Source: Atherinomorus stipes
Lineage: Eukaryota > Chordata > Actinopteri > Atheriniformes > Atherinidae
Assembly: GCA_023101725.1 (NCBI GenBank)
Contig: JALJCO010003472.1
Location: 1 to 64,000 of the forward strand
Length of the DNA: 64,000 nt
Direction: 5' to 3'
Shown: positions 34,601 through 57,576 of the stretch, one piece after another
How the letters are laid out: each line of letters begins with the position of its first letter
How positions within the stretch are numbered: position 1 is the stretch's first letter
The notes under the pieces: generated by a model
Database searches by the model: none
Told to the model about the DNA's origin: nothing
What the model saw: the letters and a program-made list of their open reading frames with translations, nothing else
Translations under genes and position numbers: made by a program

Positions 34601-36951
34601 ATTGTAAACTGCTGAAGTGACAGGGGGCGCCAAGTGGCTGACAGCTGCAGTCTGAAGGAAAGAGATTAGCAACATGAAGCATGCCGTGTGTTCTCCAGCT
34701 AGTGATCCCTTTGTGACTGATAACTGTGGTATCTTTAAAAATACTCCCGTGATACTGTCCTTTCAGGTAGGAGTTTTAATAATGAGGAATCAATCAGTAC
34801 AATATGGCCACTATGAAGATCCTTCCCTCACAAACGGCCGTGCTCAGCTGGGAGCAGTCATGTGGAACATGTCATAGTGTTTGCAGGAACCAGTAAACAA
34901 TTCCTGTCATACCAGTGTGCCTGTGAAGATGCTGCTTTGCTGCGAGAATGAACCGGACACTACAACCCTGGATAAGATCGTCCTTGTTTGCTGTGCATTT
35001 GCAAATGTATGCTAAAGTGTTGTTACCAAGACGAGCACTCAAGCTAACATGAGTTGATGAAAACTCTGGTTACTTTCTTTTATTTGTCATTTACTCGTGA
35101 TGTTCGACACCACTGACATCTGTCTGCCTGACAGCTTATTTTAGTCTTTCACAAATCAGACACACACTCATCACTGTTTTCTATTTCATAAATAAATGAT
35201 ATAAACCACGTTAAATATCGTCCTCCTTACATGTGTTTATTGACAGCTCACAAATGTTTTCTTAACTAGCAGCATAACAGTTAACTGTGTAAAAGGCAGA
35301 ATAACACTTCTCTAACATTAACAGTGCAAAATGACAAATGTTACCACGTTACAAACTGCTTGTGAAGACTAAATAATTCACAATGCATCAGCCGCATGTC
35401 TCCATGGAGGACGGAGGTAAGCGGTCCAGACTACTGTCCCACTCTGAGCCATTCAGCTCAGTTGGATCCAGTCCGGATATGTCCCCTAGTTTCTCCAAAT
35501 AACTCTTCTTTGTGCTAGACATTCAATTATTCTTGTACGGCTTTTCTCCTTAACTCCTTTTTTTCTCCAATGTTAAAACGAGAGCTGTCGGGAGGTTTGA
35601 CAGTCAAACCTGTACAACCGTCATGGCGGCACGACTCTGCTTCGCTCAGAATTGTCACGTGACTCCTCCGGCTCTATAACCAATGTTCTCAGAGGATGTT
35701 GTTTGGCAGCTGGTTTATACTGAAGATGAAACTCAGGCGTTCCAAAGGATTTCTTTTTAAATAGTGGAACCAACTAAAAAATTCCAGTTCCCCCAGCCTT
35801 CCAAGAATACTGTTGTCCCCCCCCCCCCAGGTTACCTAAAGCTAGTTTATGTGAAAAAATGGCTCACCAGGAACATTTTCCAAACACTGGAATGGAAAAC
35901 TTGAGCAATCTTTTTGGTTTTATTAACATTCTCCCCACCTTTACACAGCAAATCAACCTCCGAATAACATCATATGGACGACGATAAATGAAATTATATT
36001 AAAATTTAAATGTTGTTGTAATAGTGTCCAAGTGACAATTAAACCTGCATTTAAATCAGACTTCATAGAAATACTGGAAACAATTTTGAGAAACAACATG
36101 CATTAATGCACCAGCACAGCTGCCCCTGTATCAGGAGTGTTTTTCTCTCTCTGGTGCTACCTTATAAAAATTTGACTCGCACTTTAATGAAATTAAGTCG
36201 CATATGTGACCTAATAGGTATCAGTCTGGAGCCCTGATTATATATATATATATATATATATTTGAGACATTGTAGCTGCTACAAACGATGCTGCCAAAGG
36301 GAGTTTCATTTCATGGTATCCTTTTACAATGATGACAAAGCTATCATCCCTGTAAAATGACAAGTGTTAAATCTCTAATCTACAATAATTTAACTTTACT
36401 TTTACCACGTTGGCCCGACATCTATAGCGGTTATAAGCTCTTCAGCATCCTGTTAACATTGTTATTGTAACCAGAAACTTTCCCTCCGTCACTTCTGCAG
36501 GTTCAGCGTTACTCACCAGCTCTTTAAACTTGAACAGTCCCTCTCCCGGTACCGCACCTGCTTCGTCCCGGTTTTGGGGCGCCTCCTCGGTCTTCCCGCT
36601 GCAGAGTCCTCGAGCTCCAGGGGACAGTAGGGACCGGAAACGGACCGTCGACCTATCGTGACCTCCCCGGTACTCGAGCACAGAGCCTCGCGCGAGCTGG
36701 GGCGTCTGTCTCACCTGTGGGAGGACTCGAGTCCAGCACGAGACGCGACTCTCCGTCCATTTGAGCCCGAAAAGCCACGAGCCGCTCAGCTGAGGTTGTG
36801 TGAACCTCGCGCACTCCGTGACAGGTGTGTGTCTGAGCCGCCATAATGGAGGCTCGAGCCGACACACACCCGCGCACAGCGCAGGGAAACTCGCTCCGTT
36901 GCGGAGCAGCGGCGTCGAAATCCGCCGAAAACACGTCATCATCATTCTCAC
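20681..36951 (-). CDS. crls1: CRLS1 cardiolipin synthase (CMP-forming), 7 coding exons
   Basis: CRLS1 condenses CDP-diacylglycerol with phosphatidylglycerol to make cardiolipin in the inner mitochondrial membrane, releasing CMP. Seen: exons 36951-36517, 25269-25132, 24398-24269, 24162-24077, 23821-23753, 21646-21555 and 20774-20681, GT-AG introns, phases closing to 347 aa (human 301; the extra length is in exon 1). Exon 1 is Arg-rich and acid-poor at its start, as expected of a mitochondrial presequence. The CDP-alcohol phosphotransferase motif D-x2-DG-x2-AR-x9-G-x3-D-x3-D is complete: D190, D193, G194, A197, R198, G208, D212, D216, split across exons 2 and 3. Hydrophobic stretches follow in exons 2, 3-4, 6 and 7. 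It lies directly downstream of MCM8 on the same strand. The first in-frame Met was taken; Met3, Met4 or Met5 could be used instead. Confidence 0.96.
21100..21430. mobile_element. 331-bp TTAA MITE in CRLS1 intron 6
   Basis: Ends AGCAACCTTTACCGAT and ATCGGTAAGGGTTGCT with TTAA on both sides (21096-21099, 21431-21434). Confidence 0.8.
21555..21646 (-). CDS. crls1: CRLS1 coding exon 6
   Basis: 92 nt. Encodes the membrane segment [19 protein letters not shown] and ends CLW in phase 2 (TG, with the final G in exon 7). Confidence 0.93.
22305..22503. repeat. Palindromic fish repeat in CRLS1 intron 5
   Basis: Inverted arms built on CTGCAGGTT and TGTTGGAGCAGGGAAACATC with their complements. A related arm is seen at 28845-28900. 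Confidence 0.6.
22871..23715. mobile_element. 845-bp hAT-like element in CRLS1 intron 5
   Basis: Flanked by identical ACGTGCAC octamers (22863-22870, 23716-23723). Ends TAGAGACTTGCA and TGCAGGCCTCCA are imperfect inverted repeats, followed inside by CCCGCTCCCGCCCG-type words in both orientations. No transposase was recognised. Confidence 0.75.
23753..23821 (-). CDS. crls1: CRLS1 coding exon 5
   Basis: 23 codons, phase 0. Encodes [20 protein letters not shown] and then FSK. A hAT-like element with an 8-bp duplication starts 30 bp into the following intron, counting the duplication. Confidence 0.95.
24077..24162 (-). CDS. crls1: CRLS1 coding exon 4
   Basis: 86 nt. Encodes [20 protein letters not shown] and then RYKTVPPP, a membrane segment with the conserved ISRD. 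Acceptor TTCAG, donor GTGAGA. Confidence 0.94.
24269..24398 (-). CDS. crls1: CRLS1 coding exon 3 (catalytic motif)
   Basis: 130 nt. Begins [20 protein letters not shown] and continues DPLADK, carrying D193, D212 and D216. Ends in ELIP plus one base. Confidence 0.97.
24478..24760. repeat. Fish interspersed repeat in CRLS1 intron 2
   Basis: Contains GCTGGAGCCTATCCCAGCAG, GGCACACCCTGGACAGGTCC and AGAACATGCAAACTCCACAG, a block found in very many fish genomic sequences. Class not assigned. Confidence 0.6.
25132..25269 (-). CDS. crls1: CRLS1 coding exon 2
   Basis: 46 codons, phase 0. Begins [20 protein letters not shown] and ends ALAGATDL, supplying the first Asp (D190) of the catalytic motif. 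Intron 1 before it is 11.2 kb. Confidence 0.96.
26598..27451. mobile_element. 854-bp palindromic TTAA MITE in CRLS1 intron 1
   Basis: Ends AGGGGAAGTTCAGAATTTTT and its complement, flanked by TTAA (26594-26597, 27452-27455). The arms are inverted copies for over 200 bp, so transcripts through it could form a long hairpin. Confidence 0.85.
27793..28151. mobile_element. 359-bp hAT-like MITE in CRLS1 intron 1
   Basis: Ends TAGGGGTGCAACAATACA and TGTATCGCTGCACCTCTA with TATCGAAC words inside. The flanking octamers are not identical, so superfamily assignment rests on the ends. Confidence 0.6.
28345..28560 (+). repeat. Fish interspersed repeat with AAGCGCTTTACAC motif
   Basis: GGTAAATGGACTGTACTTAT, CCACTCAAAGCGCTTTACAC, CAGTGTCTTGCCCAAGGACA and ATCGATCCCCCGACC in order: a block widespread in fish genomes. 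Class uncertain. Confidence 0.65.
29236..29310. repeat. CA/TA dinucleotide repeats
   Basis: A CA run (29236-29262) followed by TA runs, directly left of the solo LTR. Confidence 0.9.
29493..31006. mobile_element. Palindromic element with AATAGGGG ends, copy 2
   Basis: Opens AATAGGGGATTATCAC and closes with its complement. Blocks found in copy 1 (6881-14561) recur here in both orientations. It carries a TTAA MITE at 29620-30001; without that it is about 1.13 kb. Confidence 0.8.
29620..30001. mobile_element. 382-bp TTAA MITE, uninterrupted
   Basis: Ends AGTGATACCGTGTAACTTTT and ...GTTACACGGTATAACT with TTAA at 29616-29619 and 30002-30005. The other copies of the host block (near 7011 and 14441) have a single TTAA at this spot, giving a direct empty-site comparison. 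Confidence 0.9.
31562..31676. repeat. TA-rich microsatellite
   Basis: TATATACACATATG-type runs right of the solo LTR. The translated Tyr/Ile strings across it are artefacts. Confidence 0.9.
31705..31990 (+). mobile_element. LINE reverse-transcriptase fragment
   Basis: Plus-strand translation reads [20 protein letters not shown] and later [20 protein letters not shown] with frame breaks between, characteristic of the region after the RT core in fish LINEs. Short, truncated and inactive. Lies in CRLS1 intron 1, antisense to the gene. Confidence 0.65.
32184..32940. mobile_element. 757-bp TTAA MITE in CRLS1 intron 1
   Basis: Ends AGGAGTGATGACATAGC and ...GAAATGTCATGGCACCT, flanked by TTAA (32180-32183, 32941-32944). 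A related end begins at 62066. Confidence 0.75.
33744..34273. mobile_element. 530-bp MITE with GCCCATTTATGCTC ends
   Basis: GCCCATTTATGCTC at the left and its complement at the right, in CRLS1 intron 1. No target duplication identified. Confidence 0.6.
34559..34595. repeat. A-rich run
   Basis: Two A-runs joined by AATAAAAT inside CRLS1 intron 1. Confidence 0.85.
34600..36400. other. CRLS1 intron 1, gene-proximal part
   Basis: No exon seen. Contains a C run near 35818-35829 and a TA run at 36240-36261. One stretch (35400-35690) is GC-richer but has no recognised coding content. Confidence 0.4.
36517..36951 (-). CDS. crls1: CRLS1 coding exon 1 (mitochondrial presequence)
   Basis: 145 codons, poorly conserved and rich in Arg, Ser and Pro, ending with the conserved LFKFKEL before a GTGAGT donor. 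It sits in CpG-rich sequence unlike the AT-rich surroundings, consistent with a promoter-proximal first exon. Confidence 0.9.
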
Positions 36952-37857
36952 GAGCCACTCGCTATCGACAAGCCGGCATCGCGCTGTCTGTCCGCGAGAC
37001 CATGATGAAGTTTTACAGTCTTACAGTAAGAGCTTACAGGGACCCTGCTCTAGCCAGCAGGCTGCCATGTTGCCGTAAACAGATTTGAAATATGATGTCG
37101 TAAAATACTTTTAACAGTCGTAAAAAAAAGTACAAATGTGATTTTAATAACACTACAAATATCAGATTTGAAGGAGAGCTGCTGAGAAAATAAAAATCTA
37201 ACATTTAAAATATTGAGTTCAAACATCTTTAATGGCACAAAATAGTAAATACAACTTCTTAAAAAACTTTATTAATTAAATTGTTTAGTTGGCCATTAAA
37301 TAGAATATGGAACAAGTGATAATAGGTGATTTATAACATGTTCGAGAGCAAAGAAATTAAAATAATGTATAGAAAGGATTTGATAATATGCACAGGATGA
37401 GTAACTGAAATCTGTTTGAAAGCAAATATTAGGAAACATGTTGCAGCTCAATATCTACAGTAAGCAACACTGAATCTCACATCACTATCAAACAAACAAA
37501 CCCTTCTCATCTGGAATAAAATTTTCCTTTAAACAAAGCAACCTACAAACTAAAGATAAATGCACCATTGAAAACAACTACTAATGATATAAATCAATCC
37601 ATCTTGTAAACACTGGACTTGTATGCGTACAGTAAATCGATGTAGTACCAGTCAATAGTTTGGACAGAGAGAAAGATAGTTGGTTTTATATACATTTGAT
37701 GTACTTATATATTTTATATATACACTCGATACTTAATTGTATAGTTGCTTCAGCTAATATCCTTTTATTTAGCAGAGGAGTAAATTGCTTCAGGAATCAG
37801 GAAGTTCCAACACTTTGAAAATCAGCTTTTTCTCAGTTTAATGGGATCATCTTAAAG
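36952..37857 (-). promoter_or_regulatory. MCM8-CRLS1 intergenic spacer, CRLS1 promoter side
   Basis: Spacer of under 1 kb between the MCM8 stop and the CRLS1 start. The first 110 bp next to CRLS1 are CpG-rich; the rest is AT-rich. No TATA box is positioned for the ATG, so a CpG-type promoter is inferred. Confidence 0.4.
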
Positions 37858-37863
37858 TTTATT
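37858..37863 (-). terminator. mcm8: MCM8 poly(A) signal AATAAA
   Basis: AATAAA on the minus strand about 100 bp past the MCM8 stop. A second copy lies at 37764-37769. Both fall between the two genes, so MCM8 transcripts can end before the CRLS1 promoter. Confidence 0.6.
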
Positions 37864-37964
37864 CATCTAGTTTTTAGTTTTTACAAACAATTAAGCAGAT
37901 AGTTCATCCCAAACACTGACCTCTGAGAAAAGCCTGAGTGAGACTATGTTGTAGCTGTTGGCGC

Positions 37965-51734
<13,770 letters not shown>

Positions 51735-52334
51735 TGCTTTAGTAATAAAAGAGGAACAGGATAAAAATTCACATTTATTTCTTTATAATTTAATTCTTTA
51801 TGATTTTTTTTTTACCTGATTTTGTAAAACTAAAATGCACAAGTTCTCTCACAAGTGTGTGGGTAGCAGTAATTAATTCTATCAATATCCAGGGTTAGGG
51901 TTAAGACGATGGTGAACAATTTGTACCACAGTTACGGTAGTGTATGAAAGTGATCATCATTTATGTGGGTAGTTACAAGACTACAAAAAAGTTTGGCTCC
52001 TTGAAATCATTATAGGAAGAAATGAAGGGAGGCTAAAGACTTAAAATTAAAAGCAATAATCTAAAAGTCCATATATAGAACAATAACATTAAGATATTTA
52101 CGACAGGTTCATTTCGAGCCCCGCAAAATAAGTAATTACTTCAAAATCACAATCTTTCAGAGGAAGTTCTATTTAAAAAGGTCTATTAAGGTGCTTCTCA
52201 GCGTTTTCATCGCTTATTCAACGGGTTTTAGTCTCGAAGCGTCAGCTACATTATTTTTTACTTCCGTCAGTTAGCAAAACTTATCTCGGTTTTTCTAAAT
52301 ATAACGTCATAAACTGAAGACAGTCCAGACTTAC

Positions 52335-52470
52335 TTTTGTATCAGGAGGTAAAACGGAAGGGAAAAATAGTCTGGCAGCTTAAACAGTCCACGACATGCT
52401 GCGTTAAGCGTTTACCAAAACAACTGTCTGTTACAAAACAACTGTCAAACTTCCCTCCACTGACGTCACG
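52335..52470 (-). promoter_or_regulatory. mcm8: Candidate MCM8 promoter and non-coding 5' exon
   Basis: A GTAAGT donor on the minus strand at 52334 and a pyrimidine-rich acceptor ending AG at 51737, two bases before the ATG, suggest an untranslated first exon ending at 52335. A perfect cAMP-response-element palindrome TGACGTCA lies at 52461-52468, just upstream of where such an exon would start. No TATA box was seen. The transcription start is inferred, not shown. Confidence 0.4.
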
Positions 52471-52568
52471 TTCTTCTTCTGTCAGTACAGCAAACCAGCA
52501 CTATGCCGTTTACTGCCACCAAGAGGTTACCAGATTTACTACAGGTAAATTTGATTTGGGGCAAATTA

Positions 52569-52663
52569 GTCTAAATAAAATAAAATAAAATAAAATAAAA
52601 AAAAAAAATAAAATAAAATAAAATAAAATAAAATAAAATAAAATAAAATAAAATAAAATAAAA
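52569..52663. repeat. AAAAT pentanucleotide microsatellite
   Basis: About 18 TAAAA units, interrupted by an A-run at 52598-52607, just upstream of the MCM8 promoter. Confidence 0.9.
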
Positions 52664-55064
52664 CAATAATAACCAATAAATTAATTAATTAACAAGTCCT
52701 TTAGTTTGCAAAAGGTTGCTGGTAACAAAGTGCCTAAAGATCTCATTACACTTAGTTTTTTGCTACTTTATTTATTTATTTCTTTGCTACAAACTTATTT
52801 ATCGATCAGTGGTCATTCATCTGGAAATCATCAAGTACAAGATAAAAACTGAAAAACCAGACAATGTCCAAAGAAAATCTATGTGTTTGGAAGAAAACTA
52901 GGAATAAATAAGGGCTGGTACAAGAGTTTTAAACGCTACTGCATGTTATCATTGGACTGTCAACTACATTTATGGATTATATCTACTGAAAGTAATTTCA
53001 TTATGCAATATTTACTTGCACACAGTTAATCCCTTTTTAAACTATGACTTTTAAAATGTATAATTTAATCATAAAATAATCTAATCAAATCAACTGATAA
53101 ATGTAGTCTAAATCTAAATAAAAAATAATATGAAATTGAATAAAATATTTCTTAAAATTGTAATTAATACAAATAAATAAATTTTATATTATAATAAAAA
53201 CAAAAATTATCCAAAATGTACCTCACAGGAAGATTTACAAAGTCCTCTGCCGCCATCTACTGGACATTTTACATCATTAATGGAGCTTTTAACATTAAGA
53301 ATAACTACGTTGAGATTCTTAAAGGAGTAAATTATTATTCATCTCAGGCTCAATACGATATTACATAAACTTATTTATAGTAAAAAAAAAAAAATCACAT
53401 CTGATATCCATAATTTTACATTTCAATATTACATTTTGAAATTCACCAAAATTGCAAAAATTTTAATGTAAGAAACTTTGTGTTCTTTCTGACTCTTCGC
53501 CCAATTTTATTACGCATATCAGAAATGTCACAAAGACAAAATTTTAACAGAAAAACAGTTTTCTCTTTTCTCTCTTTTGCCAGCAATGGGCTCTATGCAC
53601 AATACCAACTTCCTGGGTGCATGAGGGGTGGCATGTGTTTTATGTGTGTATGTACTGTATGTGCGACTGTGAAAGAGACCACGATGAGCTGTGTGTTTTT
53701 AAACTGAAATGTTATATGTGTAGGGTTTTTATTTTAATAAGCATAAATGAGCTTTTACACGTGAAGCACTTCATGTTGCTTTTGTATGAAACATGCTTTA
53801 TAAATAAATTTGAATTTAATTGGATGAGGGTGCAGATAAACTGGTGACGTCAAAACAGATGCGTTTACTTCAAATCTTACAGGATTTTGCTGCATTTAAA
53901 GGGATTTGAAATTCATTTTGGGCCCAAGTCCAGATTTGCTACAGAAAAAATAGAGTATGTCAGCAGAAAATATCTACATTTTAAAACTGAAATATGAAAA
54001 AAAAAAAAAATCACAAGTACACACTCTCACACACTTTCTAAAGGGAGTGGTTTTGAGGGTATGGAGAGACAGAATGAACAAGGGGAAAAATCAATGCTTG
54101 AACTACTGTGGCCTGAAGTATTTAGCGGTAATAGCACAAGACACACACAGATGCACACACAAGGAAAGGGAGACAGATGTGTGAAACAGGTTGCTGCAGG
54201 TTGTTGCTGAGGTGAGAAACAACTCCAGCGAGGGTAGCAGACAAAGAAATAAAGGCAGTACAGGATGTGTCCTCTGAGTCTCCACTAATATTACCTTCAG
54301 CACATCATCCTGCGCGTGCACGTGTGTGGTGACAAGTTCAGTTTGCAGGGACAGAGATGTAGAAACTGAAAGTCTCTGCAGGAGCTGAAGGGCCGACAAT
54401 CACCGCAGGAAGATGGATGTAGACACGATGAGGGGCTGCGCCACTCAGCAAGGCGGTTAATCTCTACGTGATCAATCAGAAGCAGATCAATGTGAATTTA
54501 AGCTGATTTAGCAAACAAAAGCAGATCATTTTTTAGCAGTTTGTTTTCCAGCCAGAGTTCAAGTCCCCAAAGTGAAGTCAGAGTGTCACTGCTGCTGACA
54601 TGACAAGAGTATGGATATGTTTTAAAAGAGTCTGGGAGATTTCATTACCAGAATGTGTGCTGGGAAGGAGGGTGGGGGCAAATTTAGGGTTATTTTTACA
54701 GCAGCGATCCTCTAGCTTTGATGCTCTGCGTGTTTTCTGTTTGTAGATGTCGCTTCTCAAAGACTCAGTTTCTCACCGAAGTTAGCAGCAGCATGAACAG
54801 GATGGCAACCATAACTTTATTTTCCATCTGACCTCCAGTACAGCGATTTGCATTTATTGGATACACAGTTTTGTCATGTGTTAAATGTCTTGCTGGCTCT
54901 TTCTGCAGTTTTTGAGTGTTATAATCCAAGAGTGACTCTAAACAAAGCCATTAATGGCCACAACCTAGCAGAAAACTATAAACGAAATTTTTCTGCCATT
55001 GTTCTTTGGTTTTGTCACACGCTTAGTATTTGTGTTTTTCATGATTGTTTATGGAGGCATGTCT
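52664..55064. other. Gene-free stretch upstream of MCM8
   Basis: No TRMT6-like or other exon was recognised on either strand. AT-rich, with an A-run near 53998-54009; the part around 54040-54800 is less AT-rich but has no coding support. Confidence 0.45.
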
Positions 55065-55068
55065 TTAA

Positions 55069-55373
55069 AGGAATAGTTCAAAAATATACTAAATGGCGTA
55101 GTTTCGAGTAAATTCTGGACGCTACCCACTCAGGACACTTGGATTACATTGGACGAGCAGTATGGAGAAATATTAACAAGTTTTTGTGGACTTCTAAGGA
55201 CCTTGTTGGCTCGCGCTCAATCGAACTCCATAATATGAAAGTTGGGTGAAAACGAGAAGCCGTCCTGATCTCCGGCTGCATTTGAAATATCAAAAAAAAG
55301 TGCTCCAGAGTCTTGGTCACCATGAAGGTTAGTGGAAAATAAAGTTAAATTGTTCTGAGGGTGAACTATTCCT
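55069..55373. mobile_element. 305-bp TTAA MITE (AGGAATAGTTCA family)
   Basis: Ends AGGAATAGTTCA and TGAACTATTCCT with TTAA at 55065-55068 and 55374-55377. Confidence 0.85.
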
Positions 55374-55377
55374 TTAA

Positions 55378-55679
55378 GGCATTACTTATCCCAAACAGTG
55401 CTCTAAACAGAGCAGGTACAGTTATAAAGCTCAGAGTTCACTTCACACACAGTGCTTTGTCCATCCAGGGACACCGTAGTAAAAATGGTGGAACAAATAT
55501 TGTATGGCAGCCTCCATGTATGTGCACCCCCCACCAAGTAGATATAAATGACTCATTCTAAGAAAATAAACACATCACAGTTATTCTAGTGAAGCAATTA
55601 CTCATTAATAGAAACACAGTCTTGAATTATATTTTACATTTGTCTGCCATTGACATTTGATTTTTTACACACTGTACCT
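55378..55679. mobile_element. Partial TTAA MITE (AGGTACAGT family)
   Basis: Reverse match to 17192-17510, ending TTACACACTGTACCT followed by TTAA (55680-55683). The far end is missing where it abuts the MITE at 55069-55373. Confidence 0.75.
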
Positions 55680-56013
55680 TTAAGTTTTTTAAGATAAATT
55701 CTTATACTTACTCAAATGTTTAATAAAAAATAAAATAACAAGGTGTACACAAATCTTAGGATGTTAACTGGTAACTGGTGGAATTAATAGAAAGGATGTT
55801 AATTGAACTGTAACTTATAATCCTATTATAACTGTTTTTTCCAGCATTATATCATATTTTCTGTAAACTATTTAGTAAAACAGTGTACCCAGATAAAAAG
55901 TGGCCAAACTTTTACATCATGCATTGTTGCAATATTTCACACAAGCGGCATGTAAAGGAGAATCCTTTACATGCTCACGAGCTGCAGATCAGACCTGAAC
56001 AAACATATCTTAA

Positions 56014-56683
56014 GATAATTGACTTTCACTTTTCTGTTACTATTTTTATTTGCCTCATTGATACAGGATTAGAGAATAAGTTGCCTTTTTTTCAACCTGG
56101 ACCTTATTTCTAGGAGTATATACGTGCATTTACTCACTGGTAAAGTTTATGCATCACCTGTACATCCAGTGATAATGGCGGAGACGGGGCAGCGACCATA
56201 TGAGTAAAACTCCTGCAGTAAAACTCCTTGATTTTCACCAACACTTTACGTAGAATGAAAAAAAGAATGAGTACTATTGTCCTGTGAGTCCAGATTTAGC
56301 TTTCCGTTAGTTATCAGGTAGTTCTAGACACTTTTCGGGCCACGCGTTCACGATGCGTGCTTCCATAGTTCAGCTGAGAAGAGCAGCTCGCTGCCCAGAC
56401 GACAACAAAAACACAATTTGTGAAACTCTGAACTCACAGGATAATAGTACTTATTCGTTCGTTCATTCTACTTAAAGCATTGATGAAATGAAGTTGTTTT
56501 GCTGCAGATAATGTCTTATATAGTCGCTGCACCATCTCCGCCATTATTACTGGATGTACACTGAAGGGTGAATCAAGTTATATCCTCCAAAGGACTCAAA
56601 GTGATGCATAAACTTTACTGGTGAGTAAATGTATATAAACTCCTGGAAATAAGGTCCAGGTTGAAAAAAAAGAAAGTTATCTT
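56014..56683. mobile_element. Palindromic TTAA-type element
   Basis: Long inverted arms (about 56086-56200 against 56525-56668) sharing TTTCAACCTGGACCTTATTT and GTAAAGTTTATGCATCAC. TTAA lies at 56010-56013 and 56684-56687, but the left outer edge is diverged. Confidence 0.6.
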
Positions 56684-57267
56684 TTAAGTTTGATTAAGTC
56701 CACTGAATCTATGAATATTTAAAGAAGTAAATGTGAAGTAAATGTGAGGTGGAATATCTCCTCAGTGGACACAGCTTGGCTTCCCACAGGCATTGCATAG
56801 CTCAGTGATCAATTCATGCTCCAGGAGACAAGCACGGTTCAATGGCTGTAGGTGGTTGGCCTTCACCTGTTTGCTGCAAAGAGAAATTGAGCTGTGAGTC
56901 TGTCGTTGCTCTTTCTTTGCAGTGAACGCTGGATGTGGAAACTGACTGAAGGAAAACAGAAGCTTGGTGTTAAAACCAAGGAAATGAAGTTATAACAACA
57001 ATATGGATTGTTAAATATACAGTTGTAAAGATTTTCCCTTGCTAATGATGTGGCGCCCATATAGAGACATACAGTTGCCTCTGCTGTACTGTTTGCAGCT
57101 TATTGTTAACCACCTCAACATAAAATGGTCATAAAACCTTACTGTATTAGTATACAGTAGCTTCAATTCATGACAAGTTTAAAACCAGTCTATTTCTAAT
57201 CAAATTAAATCAGTCATGATAATCCACATTTATATATCATTAATATATCATAGCTTCTTATACTTAA

Positions 57268-57572
57268 AGCAGAACTCAGTAACTTCAGCTCGGGGCTCCC
57301 CCTAGTGGTGTCCTTTCACTGTCGTAAAGTTTAACCTCCCCCACACAGCATATTTCTAAGCTTTTACTAGCTTGTTGATGCTACTTTGCTGCGTTGGTAG
57401 CAGCACCTCGTCTCCCTCTGCTCAAAGCAAAGACCTGTCTCTTCTGAAACGGGACATATTACCTGCAATTTGCGGGTAAATATGCATTGAATCGCTCCGT
57501 AAACACTTTGTTTAGCCCCCACAGGGATTCCGAAAAGCATTTATTGAGGTGAAAAAGTTACTGAGTTCTCCT
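57268..57572. mobile_element. 305-bp TTAA MITE (AGCAGAACTCAGTAACTT family)
   Basis: Ends AGCAGAACTCAGTAACTT and AAGTTACTGAGTTCTCCT, flanked by TTAA (57264-57267, 57573-57576). Confidence 0.85.
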
Positions 57573-57576
57573 TTAA

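Noticed and set aside
36653..37088. ORFs in other frames over CRLS1 exon 1 on both strands
   Set aside because: CpG-rich shadow frames. The chosen frame is fixed by the conserved FKFKEL-YENPW junction with exon 2.
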